Below, piece after piece: positions 8,612 to 16,219 of a stretch of DNA of 64,000 nt. The DNA is from Enterococcus moraviensis ATCC BAA-383 (GTDB taxonomy: Bacteria > Bacillota > Bacilli > Lactobacillales > Enterococcaceae): the NCBI RefSeq assembly GCF_000407445.1, contig NZ_ASWB01000002.1, positions 682,001 through 746,000 on the forward strand, given 5' to 3'. The first letter of the stretch is position 1; every line of letters starts with the position of its first letter. The position numbers and the translations under genes are program-made. A model generated the notes under the pieces. That model was not told where the DNA came from. It ran no database searches and saw nothing but the letters and a program-made list of their open reading frames with translations.

Positions 8612-9058
8612 ATGAAAAAAAAGACCGCTTTTTTATATCTTTCTGTTGTTATTATGTTTGTAGCAATGACTATTTGTCTGACAGACTTACTGCTTCCTCA
8701 TGAGCATGAAGCTAATTCTTCAGAAGTAGGGATGGCTTACTTTGATGAGCTGAGTTTTGAAAGTATTCAAAAGAAAAATGAAAATAAAGAAGTTTATTTT
8801 GCTTACTTTGGTTTTGATGATTGTTCTGGTTGCAAAGAATTTACACCTTTGTTAATTGCTGCAAGTAAAGATATTGACTATCCCAGAATATTCCATACTG
8901 ATACATCAATCAAAAGTAATAAAAAAGTAATTACTGAATTTGGAATAGAAGTGGTACCAACATTACTTTTATTTGAAGATGGGAAAATTAGTAAAAGATT
9001 CGTATTTTCTGGAGAATCTGAAAAAAAAATCAAAGATTTCCTGCTCAAAAATCAATAA
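8612..9058 (+). CDS. Membrane-anchored thioredoxin-like protein (bacteriocin disulfide formation)
   Basis: 148 aa. ATG at 8612 after GGAGAG; longer in-frame starts lie within the exporter gene. N-terminal membrane anchor (about residues 6-28), then a thioredoxin fold with the active-site motif CSGC (C71, C74) and the cis-proline region VVPTLLLFEDG. It would act outside the membrane as a thiol oxidase or isomerase. Neighbouring the four-cysteine precursor, it most likely sets that peptide's disulfide bonds, as thioredoxin-like partners do in pediocin and sublancin clusters. A relative is encoded at 12704. Confidence 0.8.
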   Translation: MKKKTAFLYLSVVIMFVAMTICLTDLLLPHEHEANSSEVGMAYFDELSFESIQKKNENKEVYFAYFGFDDCSGCKEFTPLLIAASKDIDYPRIFHTDTSIKSNKKVITEFGIEVVPTLLLFEDGKISKRFVFSGESEKKIKDFLLKNQ

Positions 9059-9134
9059 AAACTGTTATTCCACATGTTTAACATGTTTGAATAAAAAGAC
9101 TTTTTATGCAATAAAAAAATAGGAGGAATGTACA

Positions 9135-9284
9135 ATGAAAAAATTATCAATTGAAGAAAAGAAAGAAGTAGTAGCTGGTTTACGTTGTGGAACTTGCGGA
9201 TTAAACTGGAGTGGTTGTAACCAAAAAGGTGCTAAAATCATTCATAAATCTAAAAAAAATCATATATGTCAAGTAGCACCATAG
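9135..9284 (+). CDS. Four-cysteine bacteriocin-like precursor peptide, 49 aa
   Basis: AGGAGG lies 8 bases before the ATG. The leader (MKKLSIEEKKEVVAG, residues 1-15) matches the LSxEE…V-x-G pattern of C39-processed peptides, but ends in AG rather than GG, GA or GS. The expected 34-aa product has cysteines 18, 21, 28 and 45, a CxxC pair near its start, a basic middle and no tandem aromatic YGNGV box, so it is not pediocin-like. No glycosyltransferase or lanthipeptide synthetase is nearby. I know no named family for it. It is surrounded by export, thioredoxin and immunity-type genes. Confidence 0.75.
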   Translation: MKKLSIEEKKEVVAGLRCGTCGLNWSGCNQKGAKIIHKSKKNHICQVAP

Positions 9285-9382
9285 TCTAGGAATAAAGGTA
9301 TACTTATTTAAAATGCATAAAAAGTCCACAATTAAGAGTAATGAGATTTTAAACTTATTCAAATGTTATTATTCTTTAATTG

Positions 9383-9423
9383 AGCATAAATGTAAGATTA
9401 TTTAAGATTCTTACATTTGTGCT
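9383..9423 (+). terminator. Stem-loop between the precursor and immunity genes
   Basis: AGCATAAATGTAAGA (9383-9397) pairs along 15 bp, one G-U, with TCTTACATTTGTGCT (9409-9423). Only a weak T-rich tail follows, so it may be a partial terminator or RNA stabiliser making the peptide mRNA more abundant than downstream genes. Confidence 0.6.
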
Positions 9424-9446
9424 TATAATTCTTAAAGGAGCCAACA

Positions 9447-10682
9447 ATGAATATATCCCAAGTTAAAGTTTTGAATTTTTGGAGAGATAAGAAAAACATA
9501 GCTATTATCTGTATTTACATCGTAATGATTTTTTCTTTTTTCGTATATAACGATAAAAAAATCGAGCAAGAACACGAATTAGTAACACAAGAAATGGAGG
9601 AAAAACTATATATCGGTAACATCCATGCAGAAAAAACGATTATTGAAGAACAGTTTTCTGGTGATTCCGTAAATACGCTGGCTGCTTTTAGATTACGAAA
9701 TGATTATTTACAAAATTGGAGAGACCGTAAGATAGGAGACTTTCAGCTTATCGAGAAAAAAACGGCTTCAAATTATCTCACATATTTAGCTGCCTTACCA
9801 GTTGAAATAAAAGATACTTTAGATGAAGATGAATTCCCGCCAACTATCTATGCTGATAATAAGGTAAAACAAATCGAGCAATTAAATAAACAAAATCTTT
9901 TACTTGAATCTTCACGCTATGGGAATGATGGGAGTAGTTTTTTAACCTCAATTCTCTATTTTTTAACCTCTTTTTTAGGCATTTTTCTATTTCTATTTTT
10001 ATTTGGTGATTTCCTTTCATCTGATTATGAAAGACAAACTATCCGCTTGATGTTTACTACAATTACGGATAAACGCTCTTATCTTTTGCATAGTTTAAAC
10101 GTGACAATGATCCATGTCATAGTATTTTTTTGTGGAAGCATATTCTTTTCATTTGGATTGGCAACAATTGTTGGAGGAGTAGGACAGCTAAATTATCCAT
10201 TGATCTCACCAATGCATTCTAGTTTTTTTCTACCTGCTTCGAGCTACTGGCTGCAAGTTTCTTTTTTATTTATCTGTGTCTTATTGTTTGTTTTTTTATG
10301 TTATGGAGTTTTCACTTTGTTTATGAAACGTTCGTTGCTTTCCTTAATTTGTACTTGTTCCTTTTTATTTGCTATGAATAAACTCAGTCTTTTACCATAT
10401 TTTCGGCAATTAGCACCGTTTAATCCTTTTGTTTATTTAGAAGCCTCGAACATTTTTGTTGGGAAAGATTTTACGCCAGCATATTTTAGCACAGAAGCAT
10501 ATGTTAATGTAGAATACGAAATGGTTGTTGAAAATCTAAACTATTATTTAGGAAATAATGTAGCTACTGTACTTGAAAATCCGACAATAAATTTCACTAC
10601 AGGACTGATTGTACTGTTGATATCAAGTTTTCTCTTATTTATAGGTTTAAATCTATTACTCAAACGAAAAAGTATCATTTAA
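9447..10682 (+). CDS. ABC-2-type permease subunit (probable bacteriocin immunity)
   Basis: 411 aa, AAAGGAG before the ATG. One membrane segment near the N terminus (about 20-38), about 130 residues outside, then five or six membrane segments from residue 170 to the end: the usual ABC-2 permease layout. It starts a permease-ATPase-permease trio (9447-12683) directly after the bacteriocin peptide. Such trios commonly pump bacteriocins away from the producer. Immunity is inferred; a role in export is less likely because a dedicated exporter is present. Confidence 0.75.
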   Translation: MNISQVKVLNFWRDKKNIAIICIYIVMIFSFFVYNDKKIEQEHELVTQEMEEKLYIGNIHAEKTIIEEQFSGDSVNTLAAFRLRNDYLQNWRDRKIGDFQLIEKKTASNYLTYLAALPVEIKDTLDEDEFPPTIYADNKVKQIEQLNKQNLLLESSRYGNDGSSFLTSILYFLTSFLGIFLFLFLFGDFLSSDYERQTIRLMFTTITDKRSYLLHSLNVTMIHVIVFFCGSIFFSFGLATIVGGVGQLNYPLISPMHSSFFLPASSYWLQVSFLFICVLLFVFLCYGVFTLFMKRSLLSLICTCSFLFAMNKLSLLPYFRQLAPFNPFVYLEASNIFVGKDFTPAYFSTEAYVNVEYEMVVENLNYYLGNNVATVLENPTINFTTGLIVLLISSFLLFIGLNLLLKRKSII

Positions 10683-10705
10683 TAGTTTTATAGGAGGGAG
10701 AGCAT

Positions 10706-11572
10706 ATGATTCTTCAATTAATACAAGTGTCAAAATCATTTGGTGACCATCAAGTTTTAGATGATATTGATTTTGAATTAAAAGAACCGCAAATTATTGG
10801 CCTTGTTGCACCGAATGGATATGGAAAAACAACATTATTTAATATAATTTCAAATTTAGAAAAACCTGATCACGGTGAGATAATGATTTTTTCAGAAAAA
10901 AATACGAATGAAAAAATTTTTGAGCATCTAGCATATTTACAAGACAATCGTGTACTGTATGATAATTTAACAGCTAGAGAACATTTAGCGTTTGTCGCAG
11001 CTTGTCATAATGTTGAACAACAAGAAATAATAGAAATCTGTGATCGTCTAGGAATGAGTCACTATCTTGATAAACGAGTTAAAAAGTATTCTCTAGGTAT
11101 GAAGCAACATTTGTTATTGGCAATCGCATTAATCAGTCAACCTCAGTTACTATTGTTGGATGAGCCTTTAAATGGATTGGATCCAAGTAGTGTCAAGCTT
11201 TTTAGAGAAATTATGACGGAATTGTTTAATAAGGGAGTAAGCATAATTATTTCCTCGCATAATTTATATGAAATTGAAAAATTGACTAGTAATATTCTTT
11301 TTTTACATGACCAAAAATTAATTAGAAATACCGAAATAGATGTTCCTGTTGATTATTTTTATTTCCTAAGCGATATACGAAAAATAGAGACTGAATTAAC
11401 TAAAAACGGCTTTTTTTGGCAATCAAAAAATTCTGTGGAATTTCTTTTTACATTAAATGAATGTCAAAAAGAGAAACTTGAGGAAATTTGCCAGTCTAAC
11501 GATGTGCTTATTTATGATTGTATCCAGAAAATAAGTAAAACCGAAGCAGCTTATTTTAGTTTATTTACTTAA
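10706..11572 (+). CDS. ABC transporter ATPase (probable bacteriocin immunity)
   Basis: 288 aa after AGGAGGG. Walker A is APNGYGKTT (usually GPNGAGKTT), signature YSLGMKQ, Walker B LLLLDEP with D-loop NGLD, and H-loop SSHN. All catalytic residues are present. The last 75 residues are a variable C-terminal domain, as in BcrA/LanF-like ATPases. It pairs with the two flanking permeases. Confidence 0.85.
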   Translation: MILQLIQVSKSFGDHQVLDDIDFELKEPQIIGLVAPNGYGKTTLFNIISNLEKPDHGEIMIFSEKNTNEKIFEHLAYLQDNRVLYDNLTAREHLAFVAACHNVEQQEIIEICDRLGMSHYLDKRVKKYSLGMKQHLLLAIALISQPQLLLLDEPLNGLDPSSVKLFREIMTELFNKGVSIIISSHNLYEIEKLTSNILFLHDQKLIRNTEIDVPVDYFYFLSDIRKIETELTKNGFFWQSKNSVEFLFTLNECQKEKLEEICQSNDVLIYDCIQKISKTEAAYFSLFT

Positions 11573-11588
11573 TTAATGGAGATTGACG

Positions 11589-12683
11589 ATGAATAAAAAA
11601 CTATTTATTTTTGAGCTTAAAAAATTTTTAAAAGAAAAGAAGAATCTTTTTATTTTTTCCTTGATCGTGTTTTTTTTAGGAGCAACTTTTTTCCAAACCA
11701 TCATTCGGCAAAATGAATTAAGGAAAAAAGATATTCGACAGACCGTTTCATTTTACAATGTTGCGACACAGAATATTTTGACTTTATCGGATGGTCAAGG
11801 ACTTGGTAAGGAGGAAACAAAACAGCTTAATTTATTAAGTGACATTGCAGACAACTTAAACATAGTAGTTACGTTAAAAAAAAATAATCAGTATATAAAA
11901 AGTTATCCCTATCAAATCATTTTATTCAAACAGATGCTGTCTCTGGAAAAAGAACATGGTATTGCGTTATGGGAAAACAAGGCGATCATTACACAATTGA
12001 AACGACTCAAAATATTACAATCACAGAACATAGATGAGTCCTTTGATGAGAAAGGGACTACTGGCTTTTTATTTCTACTAACGTTCTTGAAAAATAGCTT
12101 TAGTTTTTTAGGAATGGGTGTAATTATCTTGCTGTTTATGGATTTATGGAGTGGTGAAAAAAATAGTGGAATAAGTTTATTGTATACCTTACCTATCAAA
12201 AGAAAGGCGATTGAATACTCAAAATTGTATCTAGCAATCAGTATAAGTTGCGTCATACTACTTACTTCGAGTATCATTGCTTTTTTAGTGGGTACAATCT
12301 ATTCTGGAATGGGAAGTGCTGATTTTCCTATCGTTGTTGTTTCCAATAATCAGTATCTAGTTATTCCTTTAAAAGTGTATTTGACTAAAGGAATTTTCTT
12401 GGGTATTTTAGGAATAATTGTATTTATATGCTGTATAAAATTGGCAGATACACTTTTTTCACAGCCGTCAATTATTTTAAGTGTGCTATTGCTTTTATTA
12501 GGTATTTCATTTGGCATCGCTCAAATAATCCCAGATAATTATTTCCCATTAAATCTTATTGAGAGTTGGCATTACTTTTCATTTCATGGCAAATTTACCA
12601 AATTTATCGTAGCCATCATTATACAACTGACTACTATTGTTTGTTTACTAAAACTATCAGATACATTAAAAAAAAGAACCTAA
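11589..12683 (+). CDS. ABC-2-type permease subunit, second of the pair
   Basis: 364 aa; the ATG at 11589 sits 6 bases after GGAGA, preferred to a TTG at 11583. Layout matches the other permease: N-terminal membrane segment (about 18-36), about 120 external residues, then five or six segments including one ending at the conserved WSGEKNSG loop. Similar shape with low sequence identity to the 9447 product suggests the two form a heterodimer around the ATPase. Confidence 0.75.
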   Translation: MNKKLFIFELKKFLKEKKNLFIFSLIVFFLGATFFQTIIRQNELRKKDIRQTVSFYNVATQNILTLSDGQGLGKEETKQLNLLSDIADNLNIVVTLKKNNQYIKSYPYQIILFKQMLSLEKEHGIALWENKAIITQLKRLKILQSQNIDESFDEKGTTGFLFLLTFLKNSFSFLGMGVIILLFMDLWSGEKNSGISLLYTLPIKRKAIEYSKLYLAISISCVILLTSSIIAFLVGTIYSGMGSADFPIVVVSNNQYLVIPLKVYLTKGIFLGILGIIVFICCIKLADTLFSQPSIILSVLLLLLGISFGIAQIIPDNYFPLNLIESWHYFSFHGKFTKFIVAIIIQLTTIVCLLKLSDTLKKRT

Positions 12684-12703
12684 TATTATGAAGGAGATAA
12701 AGA

Positions 12704-13207
12704 ATGAAAAAGTGGTTGTATCTAAGTGTAATATGTATCACATCGATGTCAGTATTTATTTTAGGTAATATATATAATACGAACAATCAAAAAACAATGG
12801 ATAAAAAAATCGCTAAACTAAAAAAAGAAAAAAAGACAGCGTACCCTGAGATTTATGATTATTTAGACAGCATTACTGTGGATAATTTTCAGAGTTACTC
12901 AAATGAAAATGAGTTGGTTGTTTATATTGGTCGCCCGACCTGCAGTGACTGCAATTTGTTTGAACCTAGACTAATTGATTTAATAGTGGAGGAAAAGTTA
13001 GAAGCAAAAGTGAAGTATTTAAATGTTGCAAAGTTGAGAAAAGATGAAAAGGAATGGGATAATTTCAAACAGTTGTATAATGTCAATTATACACCAACAA
13101 TCGCTAAGTTTGTTGAGGGGGAATTGGTTTCTAAAATTGAGTGGACACCTGAAAAAGGGATTTCAATAGACAAAGTAGAAACATGGATCAATCAGAATGT
13201 ATCTTAA
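12704..13207 (+). CDS. Second membrane-anchored thioredoxin-like protein
   Basis: 167 aa after AAGGAGAT. N-terminal signal anchor (about residues 4-22), a charged linker, then a thioredoxin fold with CSDC (C80, C83) and a YTPTIAKF cis-proline loop. Last gene of the bacteriocin cluster. Two thioredoxin-like proteins in one cluster suggest an oxidase plus isomerase pair, as with two-disulfide peptides. The two proteins are related only distantly. Confidence 0.75.
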   Translation: MKKWLYLSVICITSMSVFILGNIYNTNNQKTMDKKIAKLKKEKKTAYPEIYDYLDSITVDNFQSYSNENELVVYIGRPTCSDCNLFEPRLIDLIVEEKLEAKVKYLNVAKLRKDEKEWDNFKQLYNVNYTPTIAKFVEGELVSKIEWTPEKGISIDKVETWINQNVS

Positions 13208-13223
13208 TGAAGATGAAAAATAT

Positions 13224-13256
13224 AAATCAGAGTCAATTGTGATTCTGATTTTTTTT
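13224..13256 (+). terminator. Terminator of the bacteriocin cluster
   Basis: AAATCAGA (13224-13231) pairs with TCTGATTT (13244-13251), followed by a run of Ts. In the 360 bases to the next gene I see only one more weak stem-loop (about 13400-13425) and no gene. Confidence 0.75.
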
Positions 13257-13617
13257 GTTTAAAAGATGTATGGGTGCTGATACGTAAGAATTTATGTAAG
13301 GCAGATCTCATCTTCTCAGCTTTTTCTTAGCCGCTAAAACAATTACAAAGTAGCATTTTTAATTGATACTGACGAATCTAACAAAGAGGTATTCTGATTT
13401 AGAAATCATTGGACATTTGATTTCTCTATTTTGTTAAAAAAACTTGTAAAAATAGATAGATTGAAAAGAATTTGCTTTGTTCAATAAGCCATAATACAAT
13501 TTAAATGAGTACCATCTATCCACTTAGTTGCAGAGGACAAAGTAACTTTTATTAAGGAATAAGTTGTGTTCTAAAAAGAGGAGTTGCTAATTAAAAACTA
13601 GGGAGAGGGACAAAAAA

Positions 13618-15297
13618 ATGACACAAAATGACCATAAAAATACGTTATTCATTGAGAAAAAAGCGGATACTGACATTCGATTACCTTTGGAACTTTCTAA
13701 ACGTTTTGATCTTTACCCAGAAAATAAACGACGTTCAGTGAATAAAATAGTGTTTAAAAATGAGTACTTCCAATTAACCTATAACATGAAAGCAAATTCG
13801 TTAAACATATCCTCTAGAGGCGATCTTGTTTATTCAGCCATTCCATATGATACAGCTAGAAACTACATACAACGCGCGGCTATCCAATATTTACTTTATC
13901 CAGAAGCAGCACGTCAGTACATAGAGTCTCATAAATTAAATTTAGAAACCTATCTGAAGCTAAGTATTTTCCAAGTAACGAACAAAAAGATGGATGAGAG
14001 TGCTCCTCAAGTGATTGAGGCGTATAATACCATATTCGAAAATCCTTTATTCGAGATTCAAATTTTAGGACGATTATTGCAACATGATGAAACAGGTGCT
14101 CTTTCAGCTAATCTTGCAGGGAAATTTTTATTTAGTGAAAATCAAAAAACAGGAATCGCAGGCTATATTTCAGAATACCTGAAGTTTGTCATTCAACTGA
14201 CTCAAGCATTACCTATAATAACTGACGGAAACAGTGTTCAACTATTGAAACCAGCTAATCAAGAAAGGGTTGTTTCAGATAGATATTTAACCTTAGAAAC
14301 AGATATGAAACCTGCATTAGCTTTACTTCCCCAAGATATTAAACAAACAATAGAAGAATCAATTGTTGCAAATAAACACGTTGCACAGACCAATAATAAG
14401 GTACTTTTACGATCAGAATTTGGTAAAGAACTATCAGAAGTTCGGAAAAACTATGTTGCTCATAGCGTGGATCCTAGAGAACTAGAACATTATTTTGAAA
14501 ATGTTCTTCCAATAGAAAATAAAAACTTAATAAATGTTGTTTCTGATATTCATACTACTGACAGAGAACTTGCTTTTACGAATGATCATTTTAATATTTT
14601 GGTTGGTGATATTTCGGATGCTTCTGTTCTCAATGAAGACATTAAGGGACTGTATGTTATTGGCAATCATGATTTAGCAGATGTATTACCAAAAAATCAG
14701 AATATGGAAAATGAGGAATGGGAAAAATGGCACCCATTTTTCAAAAATAAGTGGTTCCAAGATATTATGCAAAATCCAGATGAGACTTGGCCAAAATTAC
14801 CTACAGGAGGTCATATCTATTATGAAAGTGTAACAGTCGAAATTCAAAAACGATTTCCGAAAATGAATGTGTTAAATAATAGTAGTGTTCTTCATAACGG
14901 CATTCGTTATATTGGACTGACGATTCCAGTTGTATTAGTGAGGCGAAAAAAGACACAACAAAAATTTATCTTCAAAGCATTAACACAGCTACTAAACAAT
15001 GAATACGATAGACCAACTGTAATTGTTTCACATGCGCCATTGTTCAATGAACTAAGTATGCTTTCATCGGATAGCACAGCTTATAATAAAGAATATCATT
15101 GCTCAGAACCGAAAATTGAAAAGCTATTTGAAGAGTACAATATAATTGGTGCTATTCATGGTCATCATCATATACCAGCATCTTCGGGACGGTACAGGAT
15201 GGTGAAGTTTGCAGGGAAAGAACTTTTTGTTGTTTGTTCGATTTATTCTAAAATGAATACAGGATTTGAACTGACAAATTTACTAAACAGTGAATAA
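13618..15297 (+). CDS. Metallophosphoesterase with unknown N-terminal domain
   Basis: 559 aa. The C-terminal half carries the calcineurin-like phosphoesterase motifs in order: SDIH (D310, H312), GDISD, GNHD, VSHAP and GHHH, giving a full two-metal site. The first 300 residues are helical and belong to no family I recognise. There is no signal peptide, so it acts in the cytoplasm. It stands alone between the bacteriocin cluster and doxX. The substrate is unknown: phosphoesters, nucleotides and cyclic dinucleotides are all possible. AGGGAG gives the start. Confidence 0.8.
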   Translation: MTQNDHKNTLFIEKKADTDIRLPLELSKRFDLYPENKRRSVNKIVFKNEYFQLTYNMKANSLNISSRGDLVYSAIPYDTARNYIQRAAIQYLLYPEAARQYIESHKLNLETYLKLSIFQVTNKKMDESAPQVIEAYNTIFENPLFEIQILGRLLQHDETGALSANLAGKFLFSENQKTGIAGYISEYLKFVIQLTQALPIITDGNSVQLLKPANQERVVSDRYLTLETDMKPALALLPQDIKQTIEESIVANKHVAQTNNKVLLRSEFGKELSEVRKNYVAHSVDPRELEHYFENVLPIENKNLINVVSDIHTTDRELAFTNDHFNILVGDISDASVLNEDIKGLYVIGNHDLADVLPKNQNMENEEWEKWHPFFKNKWFQDIMQNPDETWPKLPTGGHIYYESVTVEIQKRFPKMNVLNNSSVLHNGIRYIGLTIPVVLVRRKKTQQKFIFKALTQLLNNEYDRPTVIVSHAPLFNELSMLSSDSTAYNKEYHCSEPKIEKLFEEYNIIGAIHGHHHIPASSGRYRMVKFAGKELFVVCSIYSKMNTGFELTNLLNSE

Positions 15298-15310
15298 TAG
15301 AGGATAAGAT

Positions 15311-15353
15311 AGTTGACATTGATTACGATGAGATAGACATGTCAACTTTTTCT
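15311..15353 (+). terminator. Rho-independent terminator
   Basis: AGTTGACAT (15311-15319) pairs with ATGTCAACT (15339-15347), followed by a T-rich tract. Confidence 0.8.
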
Positions 15354-15443
15354 TTTTGAATGATTTATTCAGTGTTGGTTAGAAGACTAGGTGATGATCA
15401 AAGTAAAAAAAGTCTATCCATTCAAGAAAAATTCACTTACTTA

Positions 15444-15472
15444 TTGTAAGTTAACTTGTTGCATGATATAAT
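15444..15472 (+). promoter_or_regulatory. Promoter of the DoxX gene
   Basis: TTGTAA (15444-15449), 17-base spacer, TATAAT (15467-15472), upstream of an AAAGGAGG site. Confidence 0.6.
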
Positions 15473-15502
15473 AAACCATCAATTAAAGGAGGTTACAAAT
15501 TA

Positions 15503-15886
15503 ATGCAGCTAAAAAATGCAACAAGCACTAGTATTTTATTAATCAGAATAATGTTAGGTGCTACAATGCTCTTACATGGAATTGCTAAATTTTCAGATAT
15601 GAACGGTACAACAGAATTCTTCGTTGGGTTAGGACTACCAGCGTTTATGCCCGTAATTATTGCATTGATTGAAGTAATAGGTGGTATTTTTATGATTATC
15701 GGTTTATTAGTTCCTTTAGTTTCGTTAGGCTTTGTTGCGATACTAGGTTCAGCTATTTTTATGTTGAAATCTGGAACTGGTTTCGTTGGTGGGTTTGAAT
15801 TAGAATTATTACTAATCGTTATGGCGATTGCATGTGGCTATTCTCATTTTAATAAAAAAATTATCCAATTTATACCTCCAGCTTAG
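15503..15886 (+). CDS. DoxX family membrane protein
   Basis: 127 aa with four membrane segments. The N-terminal region RIMLGATMLLHGIAKF and the GxxxPxxM…IEVIGG segment are typical of DoxX/YphA-type proteins. Members have been tied to redox or thiol stress complexes in other bacteria, but the function here is unknown. Single-gene transcript with its own promoter and terminator. Confidence 0.85.
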   Translation: MQLKNATSTSILLIRIMLGATMLLHGIAKFSDMNGTTEFFVGLGLPAFMPVIIALIEVIGGIFMIIGLLVPLVSLGFVAILGSAIFMLKSGTGFVGGFELELLLIVMAIACGYSHFNKKIIQFIPPA

Positions 15887-15926
15887 TTTTAAAAAGTTGA
15901 CTATGAAATAAAGGGATAATAAAAAT

Positions 15927-15973
15927 AAACAACAAATGTAGTGACCTAAAAGGTAGACGTTTGTTGTTTTTTT
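15927..15973 (+). terminator. Terminator of the DoxX gene
   Basis: AAACAACAAA (15927-15936) pairs with TTTGTTGTTT (15960-15969), and Ts continue after the arm. Confidence 0.8.
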
Positions 15974-16020
15974 CTTATGCGAGTTAAGCAATTAAAAAAA
16001 TGAAAATACAACTTTTTTTG

Positions 16021-16052
16021 TGGTTGCGTTTTCAAAAAATCTGTGCTAACAT
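16021..16052 (+). promoter_or_regulatory. Promoter and cre site of the beta-glucoside operon
   Basis: -35 TTGCGT (16024-16029), 17-base spacer, -10 TAACAT (16047-16052). Overlapping the -35, the reverse strand of 16021-16034 reads TGAAAACGCAACCA, which fits the CcpA cre consensus. This implies repression of the operon by preferred sugars. Confidence 0.65.
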
Positions 16053-16069
16053 AAAGACAATTAATAACA

Positions 16070-16100
16070 GGCATGTGACTGGTAATGCAGGCAGGACCTA
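16070..16100 (+). promoter_or_regulatory. RAT (ribonucleic antiterminator) site for LicT
   Basis: Matches the LicT/BglG RNA target at conserved positions (TGTGACTGGTAATGCAGG, then CAGGACC). It overlaps the left arm of the following terminator, so bound LicT would keep transcription going when beta-glucosides are present. The LicT-type gene lies at the end of this operon. Confidence 0.85.
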
Positions 16101-16173
16101 AATAAAGCATTTTTCAACTGATAGAGTTTGATTCTGTTGAGTGTTTTATTTAGTTTCTGTCTGTTTTTTTGCG
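16097..16173 (+). terminator. Leader terminator controlled by LicT
   Basis: CCTAAATAAA at 16097-16106 pairs with TTTATTTAG at 16145-16153, and a run of Ts follows at 16164-16170. Mutually exclusive with the RAT hairpin just upstream. Confidence 0.75.
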
Positions 16174-16219
16174 TAGAATTTGGCCAATTTGCGTAACTAA
16201 TTATAAAGGAGAATAAGTG

